Below are positions 9,539-18,493 of a DNA stretch of 20,235 nt, piece after piece. The position numbers and the translations under genes were made by a program. Source of the stretch: Chara braunii (lineage: Eukaryota > Streptophyta > Charophyceae > Charales > Characeae). Where the stretch lies: assembly GCA_003427395.1 (NCBI GenBank), contig BFEA01000416.1, positions 96,322 to 116,556 of the forward strand, written 5' to 3'. Every line of letters starts with the position of its first letter. Position 1 is the first letter of the stretch. The notes under the pieces are model-generated. The model saw nothing but the letters and a program-made list of their open reading frames with translations, had not been told where the DNA came from and ran no database searches.

Positions 9539-9693
9539 TACAGTTGAGGGCCTGGGCTCTTTTCAGTTGGGCACGGCCTGAGTCTCCGGACTTGGGCTGT
9601 TTGCTGCATCTGTGCNTACAGTTGAGGGCCTGGGCTCTTTTCAGTTGGGCACGGCCTGAGTCTCCGGACTTGGGCTGTTTGCTGCATCTGTGC
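9539..9693. repeat. Exact 77-bp duplication around a single N
   Basis: Bases 9539-9615 and 9617-9693 are identical and separated by one N (9616). The left LTR and the 18073-18500 LTR fragment both have the segment only once. A perfect overlap flanking a placeholder N is what a scaffolder leaves when two contig ends overlap but are not merged. Confidence 0.9.
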
Positions 9694-9928
9694 AGGGCTC
9701 CTAGGTAGGTGCGTCAACAGTTCTGCTTTTCCAAAGGCCGATGGCCGACTTTCCAATGTATCGGCCCTGCTTTGTGTGTATGTGCCCAGGCACAACTGTC
9801 AAGGCCTGGGCCAACTGTACGACGCAGCTTAGTAAGGCTCACGCGTCTGCCCAACCAACTGGTGTGCTGCGAGAGCCTGAATACCCACATATGGAAATGT
9901 CAAAATTTGGCCTTTGACGAATATTCAG

Positions 9929-9951
9929 GCCCGCCTTCACTTAGGGCGGGC
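9929..9951. repeat. Conserved GC-rich hairpin in the LTR
   Basis: GCCCGCC (9929-9935) and GGCGGGC (9945-9951) form a 7-bp stem around a 9-nt loop. The same structure occurs at 18406-18428 and, with one change, in the B-type LTR at 10996-11018. It lies near the U3 start in element orientation. It could be a regulatory palindrome or an RNA structure; its role is unknown. Confidence 0.6.
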
Positions 9952-10016
9952 ACTAGGCTTGCTATGCCCTTAGTCCAGAGCATGTGATGTCTGACAGGGC
10001 CCCTTGAGGGCTCGTT

Positions 10017-10019
<3 letters not shown>

Positions 10020-10068
<49 letters not shown>

Positions 10069-10070
10069 GT
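10020..10070. repeat. (CA)20 then (AT)5 microsatellite between elements
   Basis: A CA run from 10020 to 10059, starting inside the last bases of the A-type LTR, changes to AT repeats (10059-10068) and GT just before the TG of the B-type LTR at 10071. The same LTR end is also followed by a CA run at 18497. Confidence 0.95.
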
Positions 10071-11068
10071 TGCAAGGAAAATGAGCAACAGGTAGATGAC
10101 AAATCCAGATTACACAATCACATTGAAAGCCAGATAGTCACACCGTGTCCAGAGAGCAGCATTATACCAATAATACACCAATGGAGGTTCGTAGTACTGA
10201 AAACCAATGTCAAGGAGAGCTTTCTCTCTCCACACCAACACAAGAGTCCAGTCCCTTCACTCTCCTACTTGGCGCTCAACGCCCAGCCTACTCCTACACA
10301 ACTATTATCAGTCTACTAATTGACAATGCAACTGTTGACATTAGCGACAACCCAAAGTACTTGAAGATATCGCCCAATGCAGACCATCGCCAATACAAGG
10401 TATGTGCCCTTACATCATCATCGTCATCATCCTTCACCCTTCCCTGACTTTACACCCACGTCTTCCTCCCTTACACCTGAAGACCACTCATGCGCTTCAC
10501 TGTAGTCCAAGCTCACCAGCTATGGTGGATGGGCTATGGCGCTGCCCTCAGCAACGCCCTTCTTCCCTGCACGATCGCACGTGCTGCACTTCGCCTCACA
10601 GTGCCAGCAGCAGCCCACGAGCGTTTGCTCCAGCAGTGCTGCCGCTAGCATGCGAGTGCGTGAATGAGGCTGAGAGTGGCAAGCTCTTTCCTTTATGGAA
10701 CAGCCTGTCTGCTTCGCAGCTTGGCTGGGTTGGGCCTGGGCCCAGAAGCTTTCGGTAGGCCCCAGGATGCTGCGTGCTATTTTGCAGCTACTGGGCCGCT
10801 TTCGGTTGGGCCTCCCAACTGTCAGTGTATAAGGCTGCGTTTCTTGCCCAGGGCCTGCATTCTTCGGAAAGGCCCAGAAGGCCGTGGAAATGTCTTGGTT
10901 GCTCGGTCTGTGTTTCTCTCAACCAACTGGCGCGTCGCAACTGCCTGTACCCCAAATATGAAATTGACAGTGAAAGGCCTCTTGTGATATGTTAGGCCCG
11001 CCTTCACTTAGGGCGGACACCACTGCAACCGGGGCCCCTTAGGCCTGCTGAGGACCCAAATGCTCGCA
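10071..11068 (-). repeat. Element B left LTR (3' LTR)
   Basis: 998 bp with TGCAAGGAAAATGAG at 10071 and CTCGCA ending at 11068 on the plus strand, so TG...CA on the element strand. It matches 17131-18072 closely. The final 50 or so bases (11019-11068) have no counterpart in the right LTR, which switches to A-type sequence. It shares short blocks with the A-type LTR: both ends, a GGCGC...CGCCC block and the GCCCGCC hairpin at 10996-11018. This suggests the two families have a common ancestor. Confidence 0.88.
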
Positions 11069-11879
11069 TTCCCTCCTCCTTTACTTCGTTAGTCCTCTGA
11101 GAAGTCTGTGACTTTGCAGGCAGCTTCCCTTTTAGTTCTCTTTCGTAGCCTGCAATCACTTGAGGTGTTGTTCTCATGAGTTCCTCTCGTGTGAACCAGC
11201 AATCTTCTTTAGGATCCAAATGATGTTTGAATCCCACACGATACTACATTCTTGGTTTAGGAGGGCGGCCTCCCCCTGATGGTCGAGGTACTGGCATTAC
11301 TTGATGCTCCACGATCTGGTCAATGTCTACTTCGCCATCCATGGCTGGGGGCAGCATTGATCTCCTCGAGGGAAACTAATCTGTGGCAGCGAAAGGTGCC
11401 AACTTGGATGCATGGAAAACAGGGTAAGTGCGCAAGTGTGGAGGGATGCGAATCACGTATGTTGGCCCATCTGGTTGATCCCCTACAATGTCTAAGATCA
11501 CCCAGGGCCCAAAGTACTGTGGCATTAGTTTACGTGAAATGCCGAACTCCTGACCTAGTTAAGATGACTTAACCCAGACTCTTTCACCTACCTGAAAGTT
11601 AGAGGGCCGTCTATGCTTATTCTCAGATGCGATCATTGCATCCTGAGATTTCCTGATTTGTTCAACGACTTGCTGCAGCATCTGATCATATTTGACAGCA
11701 AACTCTATGCTGCCAGGTGCTGCAGTGGGTTCTCTTTCTGGTAGCAGAAAGTCAAGTGCAGTTCTGGGTTTCCAACCAAGGTGCAGTTGGGTGGGAGTCA
11801 TACCAGTAGTACTGTGCACAACATTGTTTACAGGCTGGCGGCGAGCGGTAACTTCTCGTCCCAATCATCCTCACTTGGC
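11004..11879 (-). pseudogene. Element B integrase C-terminus and chromodomain (broken)
   Basis: Frame 11864-11559 carries the stretch after the integrase core (NNVVHSTTGMTPTQLHLGWK, then ERVWVKSS) and ends at TAA 11559-11561. Further reading gives the tail (FGISRKLMPQYFGPW, FHASKLAPFAATD), a TAG at 11376-11378 where element A has Gln, the GGGRPPKP linker and a TAG near 11247. The last frame (11237-11004) has the chromodomain end, GFKHHLDPKEDCWFTREEL and VIAGYERELKGKLP. It has no stop before the LTR: it crosses the PPT and ends 65 bp inside the LTR at 11004, a probable loss of the natural stop. Confidence 0.82.
11069..11083 (-). promoter_or_regulatory. Element B polypurine tract
   Basis: The element strand reads TAAAGGAGGAGGGAA immediately before the LTR TG at 11068. 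It is purine-only after the first T and better preserved than in element A. It is also read as codons (KEEG) by the broken chromodomain frame, which runs on into the LTR. Confidence 0.82.
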
Positions 11880-12725
11880 TTAATATAATGCCGAAGCAGG
11901 TGTTGTACTACCCGGTTTATCTTCTGCCTGGCGATTTGACTCAGGGTGATTCCCTGACGTCATTTGAAGCTTGGTACCAATCTTTTCAGCAGTTGATTGC
12001 CACAGTTCACTGGTGAATCTCACATCTTTGTCACTAACAATAGATGTGGGCAAACCGAAGTCCCGTACCCAGTTATCCATAACGAGTTGGATGACGTAGT
12101 CAGTTTTAGCAATTTTTGGCATAGCGATTAGTCTGGCATACTTAGAAAAGCGATCCACTATAACAAAGATGTGTCTTTTCCCAAACCTACTGGTCACAAG
12201 AGTATCCATGAAATCCATGGACACACTCTGATCGGGTCCTTCAGGAATCGGCAAGGGCTTAATCAACCCAAGCGGGTCCCTTTGGCAAACCTGGCAGGTT
12301 TCAACGTATCTCTTAGCATCTTGCATCATAGAGGGCCACCAAAATCTCTGTACTAAGTTCGTTGATGTCTTTCTATAACCAAAATGATCAGTTGCATCAT
12401 GACATTCTCCTAAAAATAAACTACGTAAAGACTCACTATCAGGAACACACAACCTTTTGTTCCCTGCCTTCTCAAGAAACAGTAAGCCGTCTATCATCGT
12501 AAATTCATCCAAAGTTTTTTTGTCCTTCGCTTGGAATCTACGAATGATTTCAGACATGATTGGATCTTGCTGATAGGCCTCCACCAATGATCGAGTTAGA
12601 TCGTTAGATATGCCAGATTCAGTAACTAACGCGCCCATATAATCTGCCCGACGAGATAATGCATCAACCACTTTGTTGTACTCTCCCTTGATGGGATCAA
12701 TTTGATAGTCATACATGTCTATCAC
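11880..12725 (-). CDS. Element B integrase with intact DD35E core
   Basis: 281 residues: the RNase H tail (DALSRR), then the integrase zinc-binding domain with H109, H114, C144 and C147 (ECHDATDHFGYRKT ... CQVCQR), then the core. The catalytic residues are all present: D171 in SMDFMD, D232 in SDKDVRFTS and E268 in RQAED. There are 35 residues between the second Asp and the Glu, the retroviral D,D-35-E signature. Integrase inserts the element cDNA into chromosomes. Compared with element A, about six residues after CQVCQ are missing, and the usual NGQ is NRQ. The frame shifts right after the catalytic Glu, so the final 13 residues are out of phase. The Met at 12725 is internal to pol. Confidence 0.88.
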   Translation of the reverse strand: MIDMYDYQIDPIKGEYNKVVDALSRRADYMGALVTESGISNDLTRSLVEAYQQDPIMSEIIRRFQAKDKKTLDEFTMIDGLLFLEKAGNKRLCVPDSESLRSLFLGECHDATDHFGYRKTSTNLVQRFWWPSMMQDAKRYVETCQVCQRDPLGLIKPLPIPEGPDQSVSMDFMDTLVTSRFGKRHIFVIVDRFSKYARLIAMPKIAKTDYVIQLVMDNWVRDFGLPTSIVSDKDVRFTSELWQSTAEKIGTKLQMTSGNHPESNRQAEDKPGSTTPASALY

Positions 12726-13118
12726 TTGTATCCATCACTTGAGTGCATCAGAGAGCACAGACTGCGTTATCCGGACTTTAGATCTATCTTAGTAAAGTAC
12801 CAACATCCCTGCACTCTATCCAATAGGTCATTTTTTGCGGGGTAGGGGCTCTGTGTTTTTAACAGTGATGGCATTGAGACCCCTATAATAAATGCACATC
12901 CTCAGGGTACCTCCCTTCTTTGGGACAAATAGAACTGGTGCACCGTAAGGGGAGGTACTAGGCGGAATCCATCCCTTCTCTGTGAGCTCCTTGAGCTGGC
13001 GGCGGAGCTCATCCAACTCCGCAGGAGACATCCTACAGATTCACCCTCTAGGCACCTTACTACCTGGGACAACCTATATTGCATGGACAACCTCCCTTTC
13101 TACCACGCCTGTGGGCTC
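12726..13118 (-). pseudogene. Element B RT N-terminus fused by deletion to RNase H end
   Basis: Frame 13031-12828 encodes the RT start ([46 protein letters not shown]). The usual IDYRDLN is IYYRGLN. After a frameshift it continues as motif A (YFTKIDLKS). At about 12770 it jumps straight to QSVLSDALK, the end of RNase H. Compared with element A, about 845 bp (roughly 3775-4619 there) are missing, including the YxDD box and nearly all of RNase H. Between 13032 and 13118 is the protease-RT linker, with further breaks. This element could not reverse-transcribe itself. Confidence 0.85.
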
Positions 13119-14060
13119 CTAAAAAAGGTCAGAATACTGAGCGACGATTGATTCTATCTCTGGGGGTGTTTTTACGGCCTCCCCTTTCTCAGAGACAAAT
13201 ACTAGATACATGCCCTCCTCGCGATTCTGCTTATAATAGTTATAAAAAGATGATGCACACATGCACCCGTAGTTTTCTATCAGACTGCTAGCTTTAAACT
13301 TTTGCAATCTAACAGATCTACCATTGGGCAATTTGTGAATCAACACCTTTCTATCCCAGTCAAACTGCGGTTGCGCGACCTCGAGGTAGTACATACCTAG
13401 GAGCATGTCAAAGGGAAGTTCGTCGCTAACCAGGAAGGAGATTTTATGGCTCACTTCCCCTCCTCCATAAGAGAAGGTATAGACTACGTCCTTGACATAG
13501 TCTTTTACCAACATTTGGTGCTTGTTGGCCATCGTAGAAGCTACAGTTCTGCTAAGCCTCTGCACTTGGTCCCCTATGCGCAGTCTATCCAAACAAGCAC
13601 GACTGATGAAGTTTCGTGTAGAGCCTATGTCTGCGAAGGCGCCAACTTTACGACCACCTACATCAACCTCCACCACGAAGTGTTCACCCTTTGGACCTCT
13701 ACTGATCATTGCCCAAGAGTCTCTGGGGTCCTTCCCTGACCACTCAGTCTCTAACTCTTCTAGGGCCTCAGACACATCTCTCGAACAAAGCGTCGGTGGG
13801 TCTGAATGTGGGTGTGGGGCGATACGTGGGTCACTAGCCTTGGCCAACGCTTGAAGTGGGGAAGGCAACGTTACCACTTCAGCTCGAGTCAGAGCGGCTA
13901 AAACTCCTACTGGCCCGAGGTGTTTCCCTGCGAAGTGCTCACAGAAGCACCGCCAGAGTTCGAAGATAGTCCCACCACCGTTGGTGAGGCTACCCTCGTC
14001 AGGACCTTTTTGACTTGGCACGTTCGGGACGTGTGACCATAATTGCCACAGTTCATGCAA
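13119..14060 (-). CDS. Element B pol N-terminus: aspartic protease
   Basis: An open frame of 313 codons. Translation probably enters it by -1 frameshift at 13928-13922, near residue 45; the upstream Met-initiated part overlaps gag antiphase and is likely not a protein. The retropepsin-like active site is AFADIGSTRNFIS, with the catalytic Asp at residue 144, better preserved than in element A. The second conserved strand is DMLLGMYYLE (residues 218-227). The linker includes FYNYYKQNREEGMYLVFVS and PPEIESIVAQYSDLF. It ends at TAG 13119-13121, where element A continues EEPTG, so the stop is secondary and RT lies beyond it. Confidence 0.87.
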   Translation of the reverse strand: MHELWQLWSHVPNVPSQKGPDEGSLTNGGGTIFELWRCFCEHFAGKHLGPVGVLAALTRAEVVTLPSPLQALAKASDPRIAPHPHSDPPTLCSRDVSEALEELETEWSGKDPRDSWAMISRGPKGEHFVVEVDVGGRKVGAFADIGSTRNFISRACLDRLRIGDQVQRLSRTVASTMANKHQMLVKDYVKDVVYTFSYGGGEVSHKISFLVSDELPFDMLLGMYYLEVAQPQFDWDRKVLIHKLPNGRSVRLQKFKASSLIENYGCMCASSFYNYYKQNREEGMYLVFVSEKGEAVKTPPEIESIVAQYSDLF

Positions 14061-14116
14061 GTGCCCCTAGCGACTCGGTCCCTCCACACCTCATACTCTA
14101 AACAAGTTTTACCCAT
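13907..14116 (-). pseudogene. Element B gag C-terminus with CCHC zinc knuckle
   Basis: The frame contains WRDRVARGTCMNCGNYGHTSR and a complete C-x2-C-x4-H-x4-C knuckle (C20, C23, H28, C33; 14018-14059), followed by a Ser/Gly-rich tail and the gag stop TAG (13907-13909). Element A has the same layout (VWRDRWSRGGCINCGEYDH). It lies one frameshift away from the gag core ORF, with the break near 14100-14115. It overlaps pol, with the slippery heptamer at 13922-13928. Confidence 0.85.
13922..13928 (-). promoter_or_regulatory. Putative -1 frameshift site GGGAAAC at gag-pol overlap
   Basis: On the element strand GGGAAAC lies in gag phase as G GGA AAC, a perfect X XXY YYZ slippery heptamer. It sits four codons before the gag stop. 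Slipping back one base re-pairs both codons (GGG AAA) and enters the pol frame KHLGPVGV, which leads without a stop to the protease. Element A has the same frame relation with a one-base-decayed heptamer. I could not identify a downstream stem or pseudoknot by eye. Confidence 0.65.
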
Positions 14117-14682
14117 GCGGGTGTCCCTTGGTCGCCCTGACCCGTGGACCGTACTAGCTTCTTTTCCCCGGTCGCCCTAGCCTTTTCCTTGATAGGTGCC
14201 ACGACTCCCCCATCCGAAGTCTCACTGGCCCCATCATGCTCTGTCTCTTCCCCAAGGTCTAGGAAGTCGTCAATTTCGGTTGCCTGACCATCGTGGTCGA
14301 CAAACATTAGTTGACCTTTCTTCTTCCAGTCCTGGGGTAGTCTCTTTTTCGTACCATCTCCCTGACTTTGATGCGCGGACTCCAATTTTGCCTCTATATC
14401 CAAGGCCTTCTTTCTGAAAGAGGCGAAGTTGTGCTTCTCGACATAGACCTCATCTACCAACTTTGTCCTTACCTCTGAGGGTAGATATTTAAGGTAATCC
14501 GTGAGGAGTACCTGCTGGTCATAGCGGACACCAGGTACCACGAGCAGATGTTCTATGGTGTCCGTTAGCTCACGAACATTCTTGTCCCTTCTGGCACAGA
14601 GACTGTTGATTGCATCGGTGACCTTTTGAGCCCCTTGAGGGTCATGCCACCTGTTGTACTCGGACCGTACAAACTCTCCCAA
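14098..14682 (-). pseudogene. Element B gag capsid-like region
   Basis: 195 codons containing the Gag core: FVRSEYNRWHDPQGAQKVTD, VRELTDTIEHLLVVPGVRYD, LTDYLKYLPSEVRTKL, FRKKALDIEAKLESAH, followed by an acidic stretch (ATEIDDFLDLGEETEHDG) and a basic stretch (KEKARATGEKKLVRS). It aligns with element A 6480-5930 and has none of the stops seen there. It shares its reading frame with the gag N-terminus at 15849, so Gag was a single long protein. Residues between 14683 and 14913 are in frame but interrupted. The frame shifts at its 3' end, just before the zinc knuckle. Confidence 0.85.
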
Positions 14683-15849
14683 TGTCTGGGCCTAAGCCCA
14701 GGCATTGAATTTCTGACCGTAGCCCTGCTACTGCAGTAGGCGATTCAACTAGCGGGCTGCTGACCCCTCTAGAAAGGAGGCAGCCACTACAACTTCTTGC
14801 TAAGGTCTGGTAAGATTGTGCCTCATATAAGTAGGCACCGTCCTTACCGAGGTATCCAAATCCTCATCCTTCTTCCTGTCGCCGGGGAATGGCTTAGGAC
14901 TCAGCAAGGGTATTTAGGGCATCCACTGCATAGGCTGCATGGACCCAGGGGCTTGCTGCAGTGGCTGCATAGCCACCGAAACAGGTTGCTGCACACTAAC
15001 CTGGGCCTGACTTGACAGTGGGACTGTAGTAACCACTGTCGTCGATGGTACGGCTGAGACTCTATGAATCGGACCACTAGTTGCTACATAACCACTTGGA
15101 GGGGGCATGCCAAACACGTGTGAGAATGAAGATCCTACCGGCGGCAGCGTCACTGATGGACCCGCACCTAGAGGGGGAGCGACTGCAAATTGAGGTTGCC
15201 TCATCAATGGATGAGGAACCTGTAATGCAGCCAGAATTCGTTTCTAGCCTGCCACCAGTTCAGCCAACACCTCCTGCTGAACTACCTGCGTCTTTGCCAC
15301 ACACAGGAGCGAGTTACGCAGTGCTCGCATCGCAGGATCAAGTGTTGACTCATCTAGTGCTTCTAGCTTGCCTATCTCCTGCAATCTACTACCTAGTCTA
15401 GCTTTCCTCATTATAGCTCTCCTTCTCCTCTCTGCTGCTTCATCCAACTGCCGCTGCAACTCATCCTGAAGTTCTTCTGCTTGGAGGATCTCATAATTGT
15501 CTGGCGTGAGTCGAGTCTGCTAACTGACTTGCAAACTAGCACTCTGGCTAATGGAAACCCGAGAACCACTCTGACTAACTCCTGACGAAGTGGCTTGTGA
15601 AGAAGCCTGCGACATGGTAGAGGAAGTAGCCATGGTTGTACCGGTACTAGCTATAGCTCTAGACCTGGCACTAACCTCAGCCACCCTTACTCTTCTTGCC
15701 GCTGCTCTCTCTCTAGCCTCTCTCCGCAATCTCCTCTCGTCTCCTTGACCTAACTCTAGGAAAGTCAAAGGTCGACTGCGAGCAGTTCGACGAGTAGTCC
15801 TACAGTCGTCCACTAACAACTCCTCCTCACTAGTGCTTGCATCTCTCAT
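14683..15849 (-). pseudogene. Element B gag N-terminal half (nonsense-interrupted)
   Basis: Gag starts MRDASTSEEELLVDD at 15849. All open segments from here to 14098 are in one frame (15849-15520, 15459-15244, 15207-14914, then 14682), separated by TAG 15520-15522, TAG 15244-15246 and TAA 14914-14916 plus further stops to 14683. The first part is Arg-rich (DERRLRREARERAAARRVRV). The second is a charged, coiled-coil-like helix (QRQLDEAAERRRRAIMRKAR). The third is a low-complexity Pro/Ser/Val/Gln linker (MQPLQQAPGSMQPMQWMP). This parallels element A gag, where a coiled-coil-like segment and a Ser/Pro linker precede the capsid core. Confidence 0.78.
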
Positions 15850-17110
15850 GAGCTACAGTGTGTGTGATCTAAACTAGAATCCACACTGAATCCTACCTTA
15901 GCCTGACACACAACCGATTACAAATCACAACTAATTTCGGTCGGCCTGAACAGAAACAATTAGGTGATGTAGTAACTAATGTCAGATCCTACAAGAAATA
16001 TCACATCTATTTTTAGATTACTCTAGAACAGATTGCAATGCAGCAAATAACTAATCTGTTTGCAGCTGTGTGTCAGTTGTTAGCCAAGTCTGTAACAACT
16101 AAATAATCAAAAAAAAAAATAGTATCTCCTGTTGGAGATGTATACTGGATGGCAGATTGTCTAGTGATTGCCACTGTGAGCAGTTACCAGAATCCCCCCT
16201 CCCCCTGTATCATTCTTGAGTTGTCACTTTGTGTCAACGCCCTGAGCATCTGGTTGAGCAGCATGTCTGAAGGTGTGCAATCCGGCCCATCCCTGCGCCC
16301 CAAGTCAACGGCGAACCTGCCAGCCCCTGCACATTATTTACCCTCGCATGCAACGAGCCTTACACCTGATTTTTTCTGGCTGATCAGGAGGCATTTAAGG
16401 AGATCCCCCGTAACTCCTCAGGAATTATTTAACGTCGCAGACAGGACGACGATCATAGCCAGAGTCAACACCGGTCCCTGCCAGAAATATTTAGAGACGG
16501 TCTGGTAAGCGTCTGTTCGAAGGGCTGGCATGCCCTGCATGACCTCTATTGCGCAAGCAGCAGAACCAAGGACTTGCGGCAAAGCATGCGTGTATTAGTC
16601 CCAGCGGGTTGGCATGGTGACCGTGACCCGAGTGCTTTGTCCAGGGCCCTTCAGAGGCTACGCCCGTCTCCCACCAGCTTGCTGCCCAGGAAGAATGTCG
16701 ACTCTCAAGGTTGAGCGCTCGCGACACCTCACATCGAGAGGACTCTCAAGACAAGACTCGCTTCCTCACGGTAAGAAGTAATGAAGAGGGTACATAAGAA
16801 AGAGAGCAACGTACCTTATAATGCTGCCCCCAATCCAGAGATTTCTCACCGGCAACCTGATGTGCATTTATGATGACCGGTCTTTGCCTCGGCACAACCA
16901 ACAGCAGAAATGCAGTTCCACCTCGGCTTAATATGCAACATCAGCGAGCTCTCATCATCCAGCATACACCCCGTATGTCACCACATAGCTTCCTGGCGCG
17001 CCCACACGACCCTGGGCCGTCTTATGTTCAACGCCCAAGCCCTATCACCGCCCCACACCTCATGCGAAGCACCGAACAGCTATTGCGAAGAACCAATGAA
17101 GCGCAGTATG
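15850..17110 (-). other. Element B 5' leader (untranslated)
   Basis: 1261 bp between PBS and gag start, almost the same length as the element A leader (1275 bp). No coding signal. It contains an A-run near 16109-16119 and the 126-bp block 16337-16462 conserved with A 8027-8152. The PBS-proximal part (16810-16990) is also recognisably related to A. Confidence 0.7.
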
Positions 17111-17127
17111 AACCAGCTCCGATACCA
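17111..17127 (-). promoter_or_regulatory. Element B primer-binding site
   Basis: The element strand reads TGGTATCGGAGCTGGTT, identical to element A, three bases from the LTR end at 17131. It resembles the initiator-Met type site with one substitution (G for A at position 8). Confidence 0.88.
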
Positions 17128-17130
17128 AAT

Positions 17131-18493
17131 TGCAAGGAAAATGAGCCACAGCGAGATGACAAATCCAGATTACACAATCACAATTAAAGCCAGATAGTCA
17201 GACCGTGTCCAGAGAGCAGCATTGCACCAATAATACACCAATGGAGGTTCATAGTACTGAAAACCAATGTAAAGGAGTGCTTTCTCTCTCCACACCAACA
17301 CAAGAGTCCAGTCCCTTCACTCTCCTACTTGGCGCTCAGCGCCCAGCCTACTCCTACACAGCTATTATCAGCCTACTAATTGACAATGCAACTGTTGACA
17401 TCAGCGACAACCCGAAGTACTTGAAGATGTCGCCCAACGCAGACCATCGCCAATACAAGGTATGTGCCCTTACATCATCATCGTCATCATCCTTCACCCT
17501 TCCCTGACTTTACACCCACGTTTTCCTCCCTTACACCCGAAGACCACTCATGCGCTTCACTGTAGTCCAAGCCCACCAGCTATGGTGGATGGGCTATGGC
17601 GCTGCCCTCAGCAGCGCCCTTCTTCCCTGCACGACCGCACGTGCTGCACTTCGCCTCTCAGTGCCAGCAGCAGCCCACGAGCCTTTGCTCCAGCAGCGCT
17701 GCCGCTAGCATGCGAGTGCCTGAATGAGGCTGAGAGTGGCGAGCTCTTTCCTTTATGGAAAGAGTCTGTCTGCTTCGCAGCCTGGCTGGGTTGGGCCTGG
17801 GCCCAAAAGCTTCCGGTAGGCCCCAGGATGCTGCGTGCTATTTTGCAGCTACTGGGCCGCTTTCGGTTGGGCCTCCCAACTGTCAGTGTATGAGGCTGCG
17901 TTTCTCGCCCAGGGCCTGCATTCTTCGGAAAGGCCCAAAAGGCTGTGGAAATGTCTTGGTTGCTCGGCCTGTGTTCCTCTCAACCAACTGGTGCGTCGCA
18001 ACTGCCTGTATCCCAAATATGAAATTAACAGTCAAAGGCCTCTTGTGATAGGTTAGGCCCGCCTTCACTTAGACCCTGCGCCCAGGCCCGAGACTACAGT
18101 TGAGGGCCTGGGCTCTTTTCAGTTGGGCACGGCCTGAGTCTCCGGACTTGGTCTGTTTGCTGCATCTGTGCAGGGCTCCTAGGGAGGTGTGTCAGCAGTT
18201 CTGCTTTTCCAAACGTCGATGGTCTGCTTCCCAATGTATCGGCCCTGCTTTGTGTGTATGTGCCCAGGCACAACTGTCAAGGCCTGGGCCAACTGTACAG
18301 CGCAGCTTAGTAAGGCTCACGCGTCTGCCCAACCAACTGGCGTGCTGCGAGAGCCTGAATACCCACATATGGAAATGTCGAAATTTGGCCTTAACGAATA
18401 TTCAGGCCCGCCTTCACTTAGGGCGGGCACTAGGCTTGCTGGGGCCTTAGTCCAGAACATATTATGTCTGACAGGGCCCCTTGAGGGCTCGTT

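Larger units (their letters stand above)
1015..10023 (-). mobile_element. Element A: Ty3/gypsy chromovirus LTR retrotransposon, degraded
   Basis: A full-length but inactive LTR retrotransposon read on the minus strand. It has two LTRs of the same family (TG...CA ends), a PBS next to the right LTR, a PPT next to the left LTR, and coding remnants in the order gag, protease, RT, RNase H, integrase, chromodomain. RT preceding integrase, and a C-terminal chromodomain, define the chromovirus branch of Ty3/gypsy. At least six nonsense codons and several frameshifts break the coding part. Catalytic positions in protease, RT and integrase are also substituted. The LTRs differ by a 49-bp indel and scattered substitutions, so the insertion is not recent. 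No target-site duplication was found (ACATA on the left, CACAC on the right). The join inside the right LTR at the N (9616) makes its right end less certain. Confidence 0.9.
8846..10023 (-). repeat. Element A right LTR (5' LTR), with assembly duplication
   Basis: Homologous to 1015-2065, starting TGCAAGGAATATGAG and ending GTTCCTCACA on the plus strand. It is 1178 bp as printed. 78 bp of this is a repeated 77-mer plus one N (9539-9693), and 49 bp (after GCGTG at about 9473) is absent from the left copy. Correcting for both gives exactly 1051 bp in common. It carries the hairpin at 9929-9951 and runs directly into the CA microsatellite. The open frames inside it (for example 8856-9581) are LTR sequence, not genes. 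Confidence 0.88.

Noticed and set aside
8856-9581. 241-codon plus-strand frame, with its counterparts at 1299-1751 and 18189-18863
   Set aside because: These are read-throughs of LTR sequence antisense to the elements. They are not preserved between LTR copies and have no domain.
2859-15522. TAG as a reassigned sense codon (as in some green algae)
   Set aside because: TAG replaces different residues at different sites (Gln, Trp, Leu, Glu or Pro by comparison with the sister element), and gag also ends in TAG. Decay explains it better.
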